A stretch of 64,000 nucleotides of DNA, taken from contig JAKTNV010000079.1 in the NCBI GenBank assembly GCA_022747635.1, positions 744,001 through 808,000 of the forward strand, given 5' to 3'. The translations under genes were made by a program, and so were the position numbers. Positions 1-10,111 of the stretch are shown here, piece after piece (position 1 is the stretch's first letter; each line of letters starts with the position of its first letter). The stretch comes from Hetaerina americana. Taxonomy: Eukaryota; Arthropoda; Insecta; Odonata; Calopterygidae. Below the pieces are notes generated by a model that was given only the letters and a program-made list of their open reading frames with translations, had not been told where the DNA came from and ran no database searches.

Positions 1-2707
1 ATACCCACACAGAGAACAAGAAATAATTTATGAGGTAAATGTATGTCTGTTGAATCTTCAATTAAATCGCAGGTGTCGTTAGAATGCCTCAGTTTTCTGG
101 CATATAACCAACGATGTTCCTTATTGAAATAGTTTATTAGCACTACGGTCACTGCAACCGAAATAAAAAAATTATTCTGCCTTGCTTTTGTAAATCCGTG
201 AGGTTTGGAGCTCGTTCGGGGAGTGGCTACCGTGTTTTATTCCGTGCGTGAAAGAATCAGCGTCGAGTCGAGCTGCGACTGCCAAAATGACTTCGAGGGA
301 GGCGCAGGTGCATCGTTGATATGGCGATTAAGTGAGATGAAAGGGGGCGTTCTAATGGAAACATTAGTGGGAGGTTAAAAGATTAGGGATGATAAGAAAC
401 GTTGGCACTTGCAAGCTCTAGGGGTAAGCCGATTCAACAGCTGCATGGAAGTATGGCATTCAGAAATAAATGTCCAACGTTAACATTTCACTATCACCAA
501 AAAGGGACAATAGAGATACAGTAATTACTATTCTAGTTATTTCGAACAGATCATAAAAATAATAATAAAATGACCTCACAGATTTATTTTTTATAACGAC
601 ACCTACATTTTATGAAATGTTGTCATTGCGTCTCATTTAAATATATTATGGAGTAGGCTACGGAAAAAAATACTTTTTGATAGCGCTTTGCGTAAACGCC
701 ATTAGTCAGCGCACTTTTTCTCTAAGCATGAAGTCAGATTATTTTCTTTTTGGCACCTAATGATAGGACTTGGTTCCGTGTTTCTTTGAAAAATAAAGAG
801 ATATAAGGCAAAGATTATCTCGCCACTGTTAACGCATGACACATTGAAATTTCTTCGAAGATATTTCGTAAAGAATTATTTTCGGCGCCCAGAAAAAGTT
901 ATCATTAGAAATTAAAAGAAATTAGCATTTTTAGCTGCAAAAAATGATCAATACTCTTACGATTAAAATATGTTCGTTTAGCCATTTTAGCAGCTACACT
1001 TTAGTACAATAAGCCATCACAAACAATAGAGAGCGGTTTTTCTCAAACGGAGAGAAGGAGCGATGGAAATTGGCGGTAGCTAAGAAAGGGCGGGAAACCG
1101 CAAGAAGATACTTGAGTGAGGGAATTATACCCCAAGTTATATCTCTGGGTGAGTCAAATATAATTGTTTTAATTAATATAATAATATAATTGTTTTTAAT
1201 TAATTTAGTTTTCCAGCAGGCATATTTCTGATGCAAAGACTTATCCGAAGATTTCTAGGACTATAAACCTATTTTCCCCTTCATCTATGCTTCATATTTT
1301 CTTAGTTATACGAATGCTAAAATTGACTCATCCATTTTTATTTTTTGCCATTCATTGTGCAAAGGTGTAAAGGAGTCCTGTGTGCTCGTAATCAGTTGAA
1401 TCAATCAACTGAAAAACAAGAAAAACGGAAGGATATAACGGTATAAGAATCGCTAGATCAAATTCTGCTAAATTAAAGTTAAAGTTGTCCCAAAGTGCTC
1501 CTTGTATCGCATGTAAACTAAATGCGTCGTTAACAATTCTGGATGCGCAGCTGCGTTAAATGTGAGATTGGCGTCCGATATGATACAACCGAACAAGAGT
1601 TAGTGTCGAGGACACCAGCGTTATGAAGAATAATCCTGGATAAATATGCGTGGAGAGTAGGCGTACGGTGCGAAGTAGGGATAAGAGGGCAAAAATCGGC
1701 GGAAGGGATAGCATAATGACTGTAATGAGAATTTTCGACATGGAGGGCACTCGGAGTGTGTAATAGGGAAATGTGAGTTGCGTGTGTCTGTTTTTCACGC
1801 TCGCGACTCCGCCGCTTCGGCGGAATTTATTTCCGAGCTGCAGGATGGACATTAATAATTTTTTTCCACCGTCTTCGCTTAGGCTGAGCCCGCGAATTTG
1901 CGTACTCCAGGCAGCTGATGTAAGCTGGTTTTTGTCGTGTCATCGTGTCGCAGGGCGGGAAGAGGATAGTGGAGCTTCTGTAAGAAGTTCCAGGGCAATT
2001 TTTTTGCCGTGAGTTTAGCTCAGATAGTTGTTTTCCTTCCGCCTAGAGGGTTAAGGAGGCCACAGGGTGACAGGAGCATGTGTCGTTCGTAAAGCACTAA
2101 CTTTCGAAGGGATTAACATGGCAGGACGGTAGTAAGGGAGCTGAACAAAAACTACGCTAAAAAGATAGGGCTCAAAATCACCTGTATTAATGGAGATGTC
2201 ACTGTTATCATGATTTGCTCCTACACAATAATTTTTATTTTACCTTTACTTAGGTACAATTAAGAATTATTAATTAAGATTCCTTATGACTTTCAATAGC
2301 GAGTATACTCGGGACATACTGTCCTAAAATTTTTAGTACACTCTCGGCTAAGATAAATTAGTTCAAAAACCCAATTAAGAAAATGTTTCATTTTCTTTCT
2401 TTGGAATTATTATATGGCCGTTATCAGACAGATACATAGCTTTTTGGATTGAAATTCGTTATATTAAATTTCTGCGCTAATTTCGGTTTCCAGGTTTGTC
2501 CTTCGGTTCGTTTGTGTGGAATATGTAAAATTAGGATGACATTTGTCTAAACGGCTTACTCTGATGAGCAAAGCTTTTATTTTTTCAAACAGAGAAACCA
2601 CACTTAACATGTAAATATTATTTTGGATAAATTCCAAAGAAACTGCGGGAGATGCCGCAACAGTAACTTTTAACGGAGTCATCCGCTAATGTGCATTTCA
2701 ATGCAAC
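1..2707. other. AT-rich intergenic DNA, no gene seen
   Basis: No reading frame here has coding character; the short open frames are AT-rich chance frames. A moderately GC-richer patch lies at about 1540-2110 and holds no recognisable domain on either strand. No RNA gene or mobile element was recognised. Confidence 0.6.
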
Positions 2708-2730
2708 AATTTCAGAGCGTAAAAATCATT

Positions 2731-2804
2731 CGCCTTGACTGGGACTCGAACCCAGATCCCTCAATCTCCGGTCGAGTGCTTTAGCCACTTAAGCTACCGA
2801 GGCG
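2731..2804 (-). tRNA. tRNA-like sequence, probably a pseudo-tRNA or SINE head
   Basis: Read on the minus strand, this 74-nt segment folds as a tRNA. The 7-bp acceptor has one C/A mismatch, and there is a D arm with an A-box-like GTAGCTTAAGTGGC. The T arm is perfect: CTGGG, loop TTCGAGT, CCCAG. The anticodon stem is weaker, and its loop CCGGAGA has C where the near-invariant U33 should be. The apparent anticodon GGA would mean serine, but the long variable arm of a serine tRNA is absent. This argues against a working tRNA. It is bracketed by a perfect 10-bp inverted repeat at 2708-2717 and 2815-2824. Confidence 0.5.
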
Positions 2805-2824
2805 TCCTCTTAAACTCTGAAATT

Positions 2825-4239
2825 TTGGGGCTTTTAAAACCTGAAATCCTTTAAAATGCTAAATAAATAAATTCGCAAGCTTACGTTGGAAATTTCGGCT
2901 ACATAGAACTAGAATACACGACTACATAAAACTACATAAATTGATAGACACCAAAAATACGGATTTTTAAGCGTCAGTACTTAGGTTTACCCGGTAGAAT
3001 TAATTTTTATGATATTTAACTTCAGAAATGGTATCAACAAAGTGTTTAAACAGCATTATTAAAGAAAAAATATGTGAATAAAATACAATGCAAATTAATA
3101 CCATATATATTAAGCCTTCTTGGATTTAATATTGCAGCGTTGCAAATACCGCAGTTTTCAGCTCTCTTGTAGGTTCAATAACTGAGGGCAGAGAGCTCAC
3201 CCCATATATATATATCCCCCAAGTTTTAAATGCGAAATTCATGAATTCAGGTTAAGTTGCCAGCTCCCCCCAACCTGCTTCGCCTGCGATGTTGTAAAAA
3301 ATATCGTAACTGAAAACCACACACACACATCGGGCTGGAAGTTTCCACAACCATCACCTAAATACCAACCAACCAGACTCACCAGACAATAGTCGAAGTT
3401 TAATCACTAAGCTACCACGACATGAATCACAGGTGAGTAAATTAATAAGTAACAGTCATTTATTAAACTCGTGGTGCTTCTGTAAATCTCCTTGCCTCTG
3501 TTTAGTGAAAGCGCTCTGGGAATAGTGTACTCTATACTCTGATGTTCATAAACTTTTCGACGTTACAAATAGGCTTGAAGTATTGAACTATGCTATCGAA
3601 ACAAAGGAAAACATTTAACGAAAAAAAAGAGAAATTATAGATTGATAAAATTTAAACTGTTTCTCATTTGCCAATCTGGGATTTAGCTTTGTAAATTAAG
3701 TTCAGATTATAGAAAATATGCGCTCCCACTCCAATGAGCCACAACAAAGTTGGCAAGAATTGGAGATAAAATCAACCTGCAAAGAGACAACTATGAATAA
3801 TCTACCAATTGCATTGAGCTATGCATTATGCATAGCTCACGAAAAGGTAAACGAAAATTAAAATAAGGGAGTGATAGCCTTGATTCACCCGGCCAAAAAA
3901 GAAAGTAACTATGCTATCGAATGACAGTAGAATACTAGGTATTTTCCACAAAACTTTTAATTTGGTACAACTAGTTTCAACGCATAGGCGTCATCCTCAT
4001 GTAAATACTCTTCTTTCATTCTAAAATTATTTTCCACGTAGCTAAGCATGATAACATTGAAGGTATTAAAATTAGAATATTATGTTTAAATGAGTGCATG
4101 AAGAGCCTCTACACATTCACTATGACGACAAAATGATGATAAAACACTATGGCATGAAAATATAAGCAATTATTCAGAGGTGGCGTACCGCAAAGCCTGG
4201 AAACCGCCGGCCCTGACACGAGCCAAGTATACAGGCACT
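2825..4239. other. AT-rich intergenic DNA
   Basis: No coding region recognised. It holds a small palindrome at 3815-3839. Around 3965-4010 a stretch reads ACAACTAGTTTCAACGC followed by CGTCATCCTCATG, the style of hairpin-bearing interspersed repeats in arthropods. I could not define ends for it. Confidence 0.5.
3815..3839. repeat. Short perfect palindrome
   Basis: Arms TGAGCTATGCA and TGCATAGCTCA are perfect 11-bp complements separated by TTA. It could form a cruciform or RNA hairpin. No flanking target duplication was seen, and chance origin is possible in AT-rich DNA. Confidence 0.6.
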
Positions 4240-4670
4240 CAAGTACACACACCACTTGAAACTGAGTGAGAGGAGGGGGGAGTGACGGGTACGGGTAGAG
4301 AGGGGCATTGCGTGAGGGTGAGGTTTAGTCGGTGAAAGTGGGCGGGGTTGAGAGGAAGGGAGCGGGGATCGACTGCAAAACGGAGTGGAGAGGTAGGAAA
4401 GGGTTGGGGTGGGCGAGGTGGGGATGGTAGGGTTTGGGGAGGCGGGAGGAGGATGTAACGGGGCGAAGTTTCGCGGGGGTGAGCGTGTTCCTTGCCCAGA
4501 GTGTGAAGTGGGCGCGGGAAGTGGTGCTGGAGTGCGATCGTATCACTCACTCCTTCACGCGCTGTGTGACAGAGGAAGTGGGAGAAGGGGATTGGGGCGG
4601 AGAAATGGTAGGGAAGGGTGAAAACGAACGGGCGAGGGGTAGGGTTATGGGGTAGATAGCTCAAGATGGA
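4240..4670. other. Purine-rich GC island
   Basis: The plus strand is strongly G and A rich, with runs such as GAGGAGGGGGGAG. Several overlapping open frames exist on both strands, but all are arginine/glycine or proline/serine rich, as expected from skewed composition. No domain is recognisable. It is one of about a dozen such islands in the window and may be regulatory. Confidence 0.45.
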
Positions 4671-5800
4671 AACATGGGGCAGGCGTGGCGAATCAGATGT
4701 AACAAAATCAATCTTAAATCGAATGGAACATAATTCGACATGGTAGCGGACTCTGACGAACTCTGAGATGGCATTATAAACTTTGTGAACTCTTCCGTGA
4801 GTGGACTGAACTATAAGAACTAAAACGTTTGAGATATTGAGCGGGCTTTGAATTTAAATTTTGCGGAGAAAAGCGACTGAGAGGACTGGACTATTGATCA
4901 ATTGGGATAACCCTGAATTGTCACGATGAGAGGTGAGCGCATGTGAGTGTCTATCAGAAAGCAATTCAATTTCCGAATAATTTTTATACCGCTTCGATAA
5001 AAACGTTTCCAACACTTTCGTTCTCTGAAAAACCACTGAAAAAAGTCAACGGCAAAAAAAAACAAAAATCACAAACTTATAATTTATTCTTGAAATTCAT
5101 ACCAATTGATGCTTTGAAAAATAACAACAATTTAGCATTTTTCACCCAAATTCCGTATTAATTTGATTTCGACTTAAATATTGCCTCCTTAAAATTGCGG
5201 AATGAGGATTACTAATGCTATTTGAGGAATTTTCCGCTATATTAATAAAATGAAACGGAATAAAGGATTGAAATTGACGTTAAAATTGGGTGTACATCAT
5301 TAAAATGTGCAATAATTTAATTATAAAATCTGATATCCATTTCTCTTTGCCCAAGCGCGACAGAGCAAAACTCGCGCATGCCTCTGATAAGATCGCATGA
5401 TGCTCAAGTTTTTTAAATATTTGAAACTATGAAGACATCGTCTTTTATGAATAGCTAAAGGTTGCGGATGTCAGAAGTCCCTTTTTTTCTAAATGGTGAC
5501 AATATTAGCCCTTCTCCGCCAAATATTTCTTAAATTGTTAGACGCTGAAAAGGATAATCCGTACCACAGGGTCTCATCTTTTGAGAAAAACATATATTTA
5601 TTATTAATTACACATAAAAATGGAGCTATATGCGCTGAAAATCATATACGTGCGAAAATAATTATTGGAATTTCAAATTCATCGAACCGTTAACCATTCT
5701 TCTAAAATTTTGGAGAACCTTTGGAGAAAGATCATCGTCGATCATAGTTCGACTCGAACTCAATATCATAGCGCTTTATGTATCATCTTAATTAGCTGTT
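4671..5800. other. AT-rich intergenic DNA, no gene seen
   Basis: Nothing supportable: only short AT-rich frames, with no repeat or RNA structure recognised. Confidence 0.55.
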
Positions 5801-5801
5801 A

Positions 5802-5870
5802 AATATATACATACATATACATATAAATATACATAGATGTATATATGTATGTATATATAACTTATATGAA
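5802..5870. repeat. Imperfect TA/CA-rich simple repeat
   Basis: Interrupted TATACATA and TATGTATG units make an imperfect, partly palindromic simple-sequence tract just upstream of the hairpin repeat at about 5917. Confidence 0.7.
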
Positions 5871-5916
5871 TGTCTCACGGATGTGAATAATAATGTATCT
5901 CAAGATAGCATTAACG

Positions 5917-5989
5917 AACAGAAACACACAAAAAAGAAAAGAAATGTGAGTTTATTTTCTTTTTTGTGGGAATCTGTGTTTTGTTCGCT
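5917..5989. repeat. Decayed copy of the hairpin-repeat family
   Basis: The left part carries CGAACAGAAACACACAAAAA and the right part carries its approximate complement, ending TCTGTGTTTTGTTCG, so the segment is an imperfect inverted repeat. The AGAAACACA, poly-A and TGTGAGT elements match the better copies at 15392-15577 and about 42556-42640. It is followed by (TG)n(TA)n, as is the 42.6 kb copy. Confidence 0.5.
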
Positions 5990-6004
5990 AGTGCTATGTA
6001 TGCA

Positions 6005-6047
<43 letters not shown>
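6005..6047. repeat. (TG)n(TA)n microsatellite
   Basis: Alternating purine-pyrimidine DNA, about 35 bases of TG followed by a short TA run. The 5' LTR begins immediately after it. The matching (TA)/(CA) tract continues past the 3' LTR at 13699, so the retroelement split one microsatellite. Confidence 0.9.
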
Positions 6048-6593
6048 TGTTATGTCCCGGGTTAATTTCCCCGACGTGGCTCATTCCTCTTTCGCGAGGA
6101 GGTCTATTCGTGTGCTGCGCAATTCGCATATTGGAATTTTTCCACTGCTTACCTGTCACTCGGGTGCTTGCGTCGCCTCGAGGGAGGAGGGGGCAAGCAT
6201 GCGAACGCAGCTCGCGAATATGACTAAATATGGGAATGAAGCGCAGGAAAATGCTGAATCCGGGGCGCGACCGGATGCCGCGATCAAATAAAAACCCCGC
6301 GGAACCTTCATTCCGGGTCTTTCGTCGAGGGGCCGTGTACACGTCGGGATGGGGAGCCGAGAGCCGTGGAAGCGGAGACTCGCCGATTGACCCGGGGTTC
6401 GCCGCAGGACGAGATACTCGCGCCGGAGTCGCTCTTGTTTAAATACAAACTCCTAGCGAAAGACCCCGTCTCTTTTATTTCACCGTACCAACTCGCCAAT
6501 TGGACCACCTTCGTCGTCCGGAAATTCCTCAGCGTTAGTCAAGATCCTTTTCTGAGACGTCCCTTGTCGCGCTGTCCTCGAGGGGACACGACA
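6048..6593 (+). repeat. 5' LTR
   Basis: A direct copy of 13153-13698, differing only at 6391 as far as I can see. It begins TG and ends CA. AATAAA at 6287-6292 is a plausible polyadenylation signal. TTTAAATAC near 6439 is AT-rich but not a convincing TATA box. Open frames that run through the LTR are shadows: they recur identically in the 3' copy and match no protein. Confidence 0.93.
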
Positions 6594-6597
6594 ACTT

Positions 6598-6613
6598 TGG
6601 TGGAGGCGCCGGG
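6598..6613 (+). other. Putative primer-binding site
   Basis: Four bases after the LTR end comes TGGTGGAGGCGCCGGG. It starts with TGG, complementary to the CCA end of a tRNA, and could pair with a 16-nt tRNA 3' end through the acceptor and T stem. I cannot name the tRNA. Position and TGG start are the evidence; pairing is inferred. Confidence 0.6.
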
Positions 6614-6683
6614 TAATGCATTATTTGTAAGACGACGCAGAAGAGGATCCGCAGAAGGACTCGGCCAAAGGCGTGGTCGTGGT

Positions 6684-6692
6684 ACGGTAAGT
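6684..6692 (+). promoter_or_regulatory. Leader splice donor
   Basis: ACG|GTAAGT, intron starting at 6687, is a strong match to the 5' splice-site consensus. It lies about 90 bases after the 5' LTR, as expected for a retroviral leader donor that makes subgenomic env RNA. Acceptors that fit are at 7928 and 10902. Confidence 0.6.
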
Positions 6693-6912
6693 ATTCTTCC
6701 GTTCTTTTTTTCTCTTCTTCTTCTTCTTTGTGCGGGATTGGACTAGTGAGGAATCGGCAGTAAGGCCGATCTTCCTAGCAAAGGGCGGTTAATTGATTAA
6801 TGCATAGTTGTTGATACATTGTTACGGAGTAGGCATCGGTGGTGACGCTGTCTTCTTTTTCATTTTTTTATTGAATTAACTTTTCGCCTCTCCTGCCATT
6901 TCTCCGACTGAA

Positions 6913-7024
6913 TCCTACAAAGTGGTCCCGACTTTGCCAGGATTACGGGAGGACCACGGTCTCGACCGGTTTAAGGTGTATAATTTACTCCTGGGCATTC
7001 GGCCCGAAATCATTTGCCAAATCC
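6913..7024 (+). pseudogene. Remnant of gag/pol reading frame
   Basis: About 35 codons read like a retroelement protein (VPTLPGLREDHGLDRF, then GIRPEI). The GIRPEI motif resembles the end of a Ty3/gypsy capsid domain, but the match is too short to be sure. The frame breaks off at about 7020, where integrase sequence starts in a different frame. This junction marks a deletion of roughly 3 kb: most of gag, protease, RT, RNase H and the integrase zinc-binding domain. The 300 bases upstream (6614-6912) are untranslated leader with a pyrimidine-rich stretch at 6697-6730. Confidence 0.5.
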
Positions 7025-7891
7025 GGCGGTTTGCTACAGCCGATTCAGGCCGGAAGGCCATTCGAGAAGATCGGCGTAGATTTACTAGGGCCGTTTCGTC
7101 GAAGTAAAAACGGAAAGGTAATGATAGTAGTGGCCACAGATTATGGAACGCGATGGGCGGAGACGAAAGCCCTACCGAATGGGACGGCAGAACCCGTCGC
7201 CAAGTTTTTGTTAGAAAACGTCATTTGCCGACAGGGAGCGCCGAAGGCGATCTTAACGGACCGGGGTGAGGTCTTTCGATCGGAGATGGTAAGGACCTTG
7301 CTGAAGAGCATGGGCATCATTAGTAGTTTCACGACCGCGTACAGACCACAGACCAATGGGCTTACCGAGCGTCTTTATAAGACCCTCGCGGAGATGCTAA
7401 GTGCCTTCACAGGCGATCAGCAAAAGGACTGGGACGAGTTTTTACCCCAGGTAACGTTTGCATGTAACACAACGAAACAAGGGACCCTAGGAAAGACGCC
7501 ATACTTCCTGGTACACGGAAGGGAGGCGAAACTACCTGCCGAAGTTATGGTGACATCGGAAGACGAGGGGGCCTGGAGTAAGGAGAGAGAGAGGTTAGAC
7601 GAGGCGCGGAGAATCGCGCTAGAGAGACTAGGGAGGAGGCAGAGGAAGGAAGCTAAGCGTTATGATGAGTCACGGAGGGATGTGACCTTCCAACCAGGGG
7701 ATCTGGTGAGATTGCATACGCCGACGAGGAAAGTCGGGAAAAGTGCTAAGCTGTTACCACAATTTCACGGGCCGTACAAAGTCATTAAGCAGGTAGGACC
7801 GGTAAACTATGAGATAGAGAAGGGGAAAGGGAAAATTGATGTGGTGCATGTCGCTCGCATGAGCAAATATTATCAAAGGTCTGATGAATAA
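7025..7891 (+). CDS. Integrase, catalytic core plus GPY/F domain (N-terminally truncated)
   Basis: This is the retroviral integrase that would join element DNA to the host chromosome. Counting from the leucine codon at 7031, the catalytic triad is D17 (GVDLLGP), D77 (LTDRG) and E113 (NGLTERL). Exactly 35 residues lie between D77 and E113, the D,D35E spacing of Ty3/gypsy and retroviral integrases. A GPY/F motif (FHGPYKV) follows near residue 245, and there is no chromodomain. The N-terminal HHCC zinc-binding domain is missing through the deletion at about 7020, so no normal start exists; it would originally have been part of a Gag-Pol polyprotein. The frame has no stops or frameshifts up to the TAA at 7889-7891. 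Whether this truncated form is made or active is unknown. Confidence 0.85.
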   Translation, partial: GGLLQPIQAGRPFEKIGVDLLGPFRRSKNGKVMIVVATDYGTRWAETKALPNGTAEPVAKFLLENVICRQGAPKAILTDRGEVFRSEMVRTLLKSMGIISSFTTAYRPQTNGLTERLYKTLAEMLSAFTGDQQKDWDEFLPQVTFACNTTKQGTLGKTPYFLVHGREAKLPAEVMVTSEDEGAWSKERERLDEARRIALERLGRRQRKEAKRYDESRRDVTFQPGDLVRLHTPTRKVGKSAKLLPQFHGPYKVIKQVGPVNYEIEKGKGKIDVVHVARMSKYYQRSDE

Positions 7892-7911
7892 AGGTTGTGC
7901 TTGTATTAATG

Positions 7912-7928
7912 TGTCTCTTTTATTACAG
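7912..7928 (+). promoter_or_regulatory. Splice acceptor for env-1
   Basis: TCTCTTTTATTACAG ends at 7928, a pyrimidine tract followed by CAG, 38 bases before the env-1 ATG and just after the integrase stop. Splicing from the leader donor at 6687 would give an env-1 mRNA with a short leader. Confidence 0.6.
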
Positions 7929-7966
7929 AGAAAAAAACGGCTGGGGGGAAAGGAAATTAAGGATTA

Positions 7967-9877
7967 ATGGCAATGATACCCGACCAATCTGGGAGGACCT
8001 GTTGCGTCCATTTCTGTAGTGCTCGGACATTAATTGGAATTTTAATTTTATGTACAGTCTTAGTGAATGTTCACGTGACGGAGCCGAAAGGGATCCCTAA
8101 GAGAATTAGTGCGGGGGCTTACTGGAACCCCTTAAAGAAGGTTTTGGCCTATGAGGCGTCCGTTCCACGATTTTTTAAAACAAAGTGGGCTGGACCGGAG
8201 ATTAAATTCTCGCGGACGGGGATCTCTTGCAACACCGCAACCGCAGGCGGCGGAGGGGTTGACGAATTATGCGAAACAATCAGTGCTTTGGATGACGCGA
8301 CGGCAAATTTGGATAGTGCCGTGCGCAGTATGAATAATTCCTGGATTACTCTTGAACCCAGACGTGGGAGAGGGAAACGTGGGATCAATTTTTTGGGTAA
8401 TGCCCTGTCTTGGTGTTGCAGCGTAGCCACCGAAAATGACTTGAAAATGGTGGAAGACTCGAATGCGAAATTAGAGTTGAAAATACATGAGCTGGGGGTG
8501 GCGTTGAAAGGGGAGCACGTGTACGTAGAGGAAGCCCGGGAGGAGCTGAACCGCTACACGGAAGAAACGACGAAAACAGTGAGGAACATAAATGCCCACC
8601 TGCAAAGGGCAGTAGAGGGATATCAGCGAAGATTGACAGCGGGTATGGGAGCTATTTCAAATGTCTCGGCAAACCTCTTTAGGATTACACATGTGATTTA
8701 TAAAAATTTGCACAGTCAGCGGACGTTGCTCGCTCTTTTGAGGGAGCAGGAGGCCATTAATTTATGCAGAAACAATTTATTTCCTGTCTCTATAATACCG
8801 CTCAACTACCTGCAGAAAGAAATTGTTAGGACTCGGAGAGTTTTAGCAGGTGCCGGTTACGAATTAGCCGAGGCTGACGCTGCTGAACTAGCGTCATTAA
8901 AAATCTCTGACTGCTCATTCGCGAGGGGCGAAATTCTAGTTAAAATTAAGTTGCCGATCATCAAATTGGGTGCAAAATGGGAGCTGTTCGAAATTATCTC
9001 AATTCCCTTCGCTTGGAGGAAGGAAACGTGTGCAATTATGCAAGGCATCATGTACGCAGCCGTTGACCGTGATCGATTACGCGTCATCAACGGCCCCGCG
9101 TTGCACGATTGCCGACCTCACCAGGACAAACTGTGTTTCTTACCCCGAATGAGAGCGGACGGTGTCAATGGACCGCGATGTGTCGCCCAGATGTTCAAAG
9201 GGGCAACAGCCGAACAACTTAACGGAGCGTGTACTATCAAGTGCCAACCGAGCACAGGCACCATAGTAGGGGAAGTTGGATTCGAAAAGTACATTATTGC
9301 TCACCCGCCACCCCAAATTCAAATTAAATGCGTGAATCAAAACTATAATATAAATTCTACTTTGGAGGGACCAGGGGCTCTCGAACTAAAGGTTCCGTGT
9401 GAATGTGAGGCCAAAATTTCAGACGACATTCACGTCCCAGCTATCTTCCCGTGTCAAACACGAAACGACACCGAATTTAACCCTACCCATTTAGTCCCAT
9501 CCATTTGGACCACTCTTAAAACAGTCATGGTAGATCCACGGAGGCCGAGATCAATGCCAGAATTCGCACACTTAGACAACTTCCTTAATAGAAATTGGAC
9601 ATTGAAGCTACCTCATTTAAATTTGACGAGACCGGATTGGTCAGTAGAATTTGCGGACGCAACAGAAACCTCCTCAGATGCATGGGGAACAGCCTTGGGA
9701 GGAATTGGACTGACCTGGTGTATTTTACTCACTTTGGCATGTGTATACCTTCTATATAAAGTCCAAAACCTGGAGAAGCATATGGTCTACCTGGTGAAGA
9801 CGGAAAACGGTACGGAGTTGTTCACCGTGAGGAGCACGAGGAACGTGGGAAAGGTGAGTGCTGTGAAGATATTTTGA
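7967..9877 (+). CDS. env: Env-1: F-like envelope glycoprotein of the retroelement
   Basis: A 636-residue class I fusion glycoprotein of the baculovirus F / errantivirus Env type, predicted to reach the surface membrane. Visible parts: an N-terminal hydrophobic stretch at about 21-38 (signal peptide); a basic furin-type site RGRGKR ending at residue 138; directly after it a hydrophobic fusion-peptide-like segment; heptad-like helices at about 150-225; a cysteine-rich ectodomain with KGATA at about 411; a transmembrane helix at about 573-599; and a 37-residue tail. The start at 7967 is favoured because it gives a signal peptide and follows the acceptor at 7928. The frame is intact. A strong donor after codon 629 (AAG|GTGAGT) suggests the last seven codons can be replaced by splicing. 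It is clearly homologous to env-2 downstream. Confidence 0.88.
   Translation: MAMIPDQSGRTCCVHFCSARTLIGILILCTVLVNVHVTEPKGIPKRISAGAYWNPLKKVLAYEASVPRFFKTKWAGPEIKFSRTGISCNTATAGGGGVDELCETISALDDATANLDSAVRSMNNSWITLEPRRGRGKRGINFLGNALSWCCSVATENDLKMVEDSNAKLELKIHELGVALKGEHVYVEEAREELNRYTEETTKTVRNINAHLQRAVEGYQRRLTAGMGAISNVSANLFRITHVIYKNLHSQRTLLALLREQEAINLCRNNLFPVSIIPLNYLQKEIVRTRRVLAGAGYELAEADAAELASLKISDCSFARGEILVKIKLPIIKLGAKWELFEIISIPFAWRKETCAIMQGIMYAAVDRDRLRVINGPALHDCRPHQDKLCFLPRMRADGVNGPRCVAQMFKGATAEQLNGACTIKCQPSTGTIVGEVGFEKYIIAHPPPQIQIKCVNQNYNINSTLEGPGALELKVPCECEAKISDDIHVPAIFPCQTRNDTEFNPTHLVPSIWTTLKTVMVDPRRPRSMPEFAHLDNFLNRNWTLKLPHLNLTRPDWSVEFADATETSSDAWGTALGGIGLTWCILLTLACVYLLYKVQNLEKHMVYLVKTENGTELFTVRSTRNVGKVSAVKIF
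9851..9859 (+). promoter_or_regulatory. Splice donor inside the end of env-1
   Basis: AAG|GTGAGT, intron starting at 9854, lies 24 bases before the env-1 stop codon and falls exactly between codons 629 and 630 (phase 0). Paired with the acceptor at 10902 it defines a 1049-nt intron holding all the hairpin repeats. The first exon after that acceptor is open in the same phase for 20 codons, to TAA at 10963-10965. Confidence 0.5.
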
Positions 9878-10111
9878 TTCTGTTTTTCTCCCCCAGGTGG
9901 TAAAAACATCTTTTGTTATGTTTTTAACTGCAATAAGGGAGGGGACAGCGAGAGAAGAGGGGCCGGCAAGGGGCCTCACCCCATGCGGATGGGGAATCCC
10001 GCATGGAAGGACAGTCCTCAGAGGGGACAGTTAAAAGAAAGGTATTTTGATTCTGTTTTTCTCCTCCAGGTGGTAAAAACATCTTTGTTATGTTTTTAAC
10101 TGCAAGAAGGG
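9873..10111 (+). repeat. Direct repeat with polypyrimidine-AG motifs
   Basis: A segment of about 65 bases starting TTTTGATTCTGTTTTTCTCC occurs at 9873-9937 and again at 10045-10111 with few changes. Each copy contains a polypyrimidine tract ending CCAG (AG at 9895-9896 and near 10068-10069), which looks like a splice acceptor. Copy spacing is 172 bases, so this is part of a larger tandem duplication that also carries the first hairpin module. Confidence 0.75.

Noticed and set aside
4239..4664. 141-codon minus-strand frame rich in Pro/Ser/His
   Set aside because: Composition effect of a purine-rich strand; competing frames overlap on the other strand and no domain is visible.
6366..6746. 126-codon frame running from the 5' LTR into the leader
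   Set aside because: Its first part is repeated in the 3' LTR, it has no gag features, and it crosses the leader splice donor.
9854..9896. Mini-intron between the env-1 donor and the first polypyrimidine-AG
   Set aside because: It would be only 43 bases, shorter than introns usually spliced in insects; the acceptor at 10902 is a better partner.
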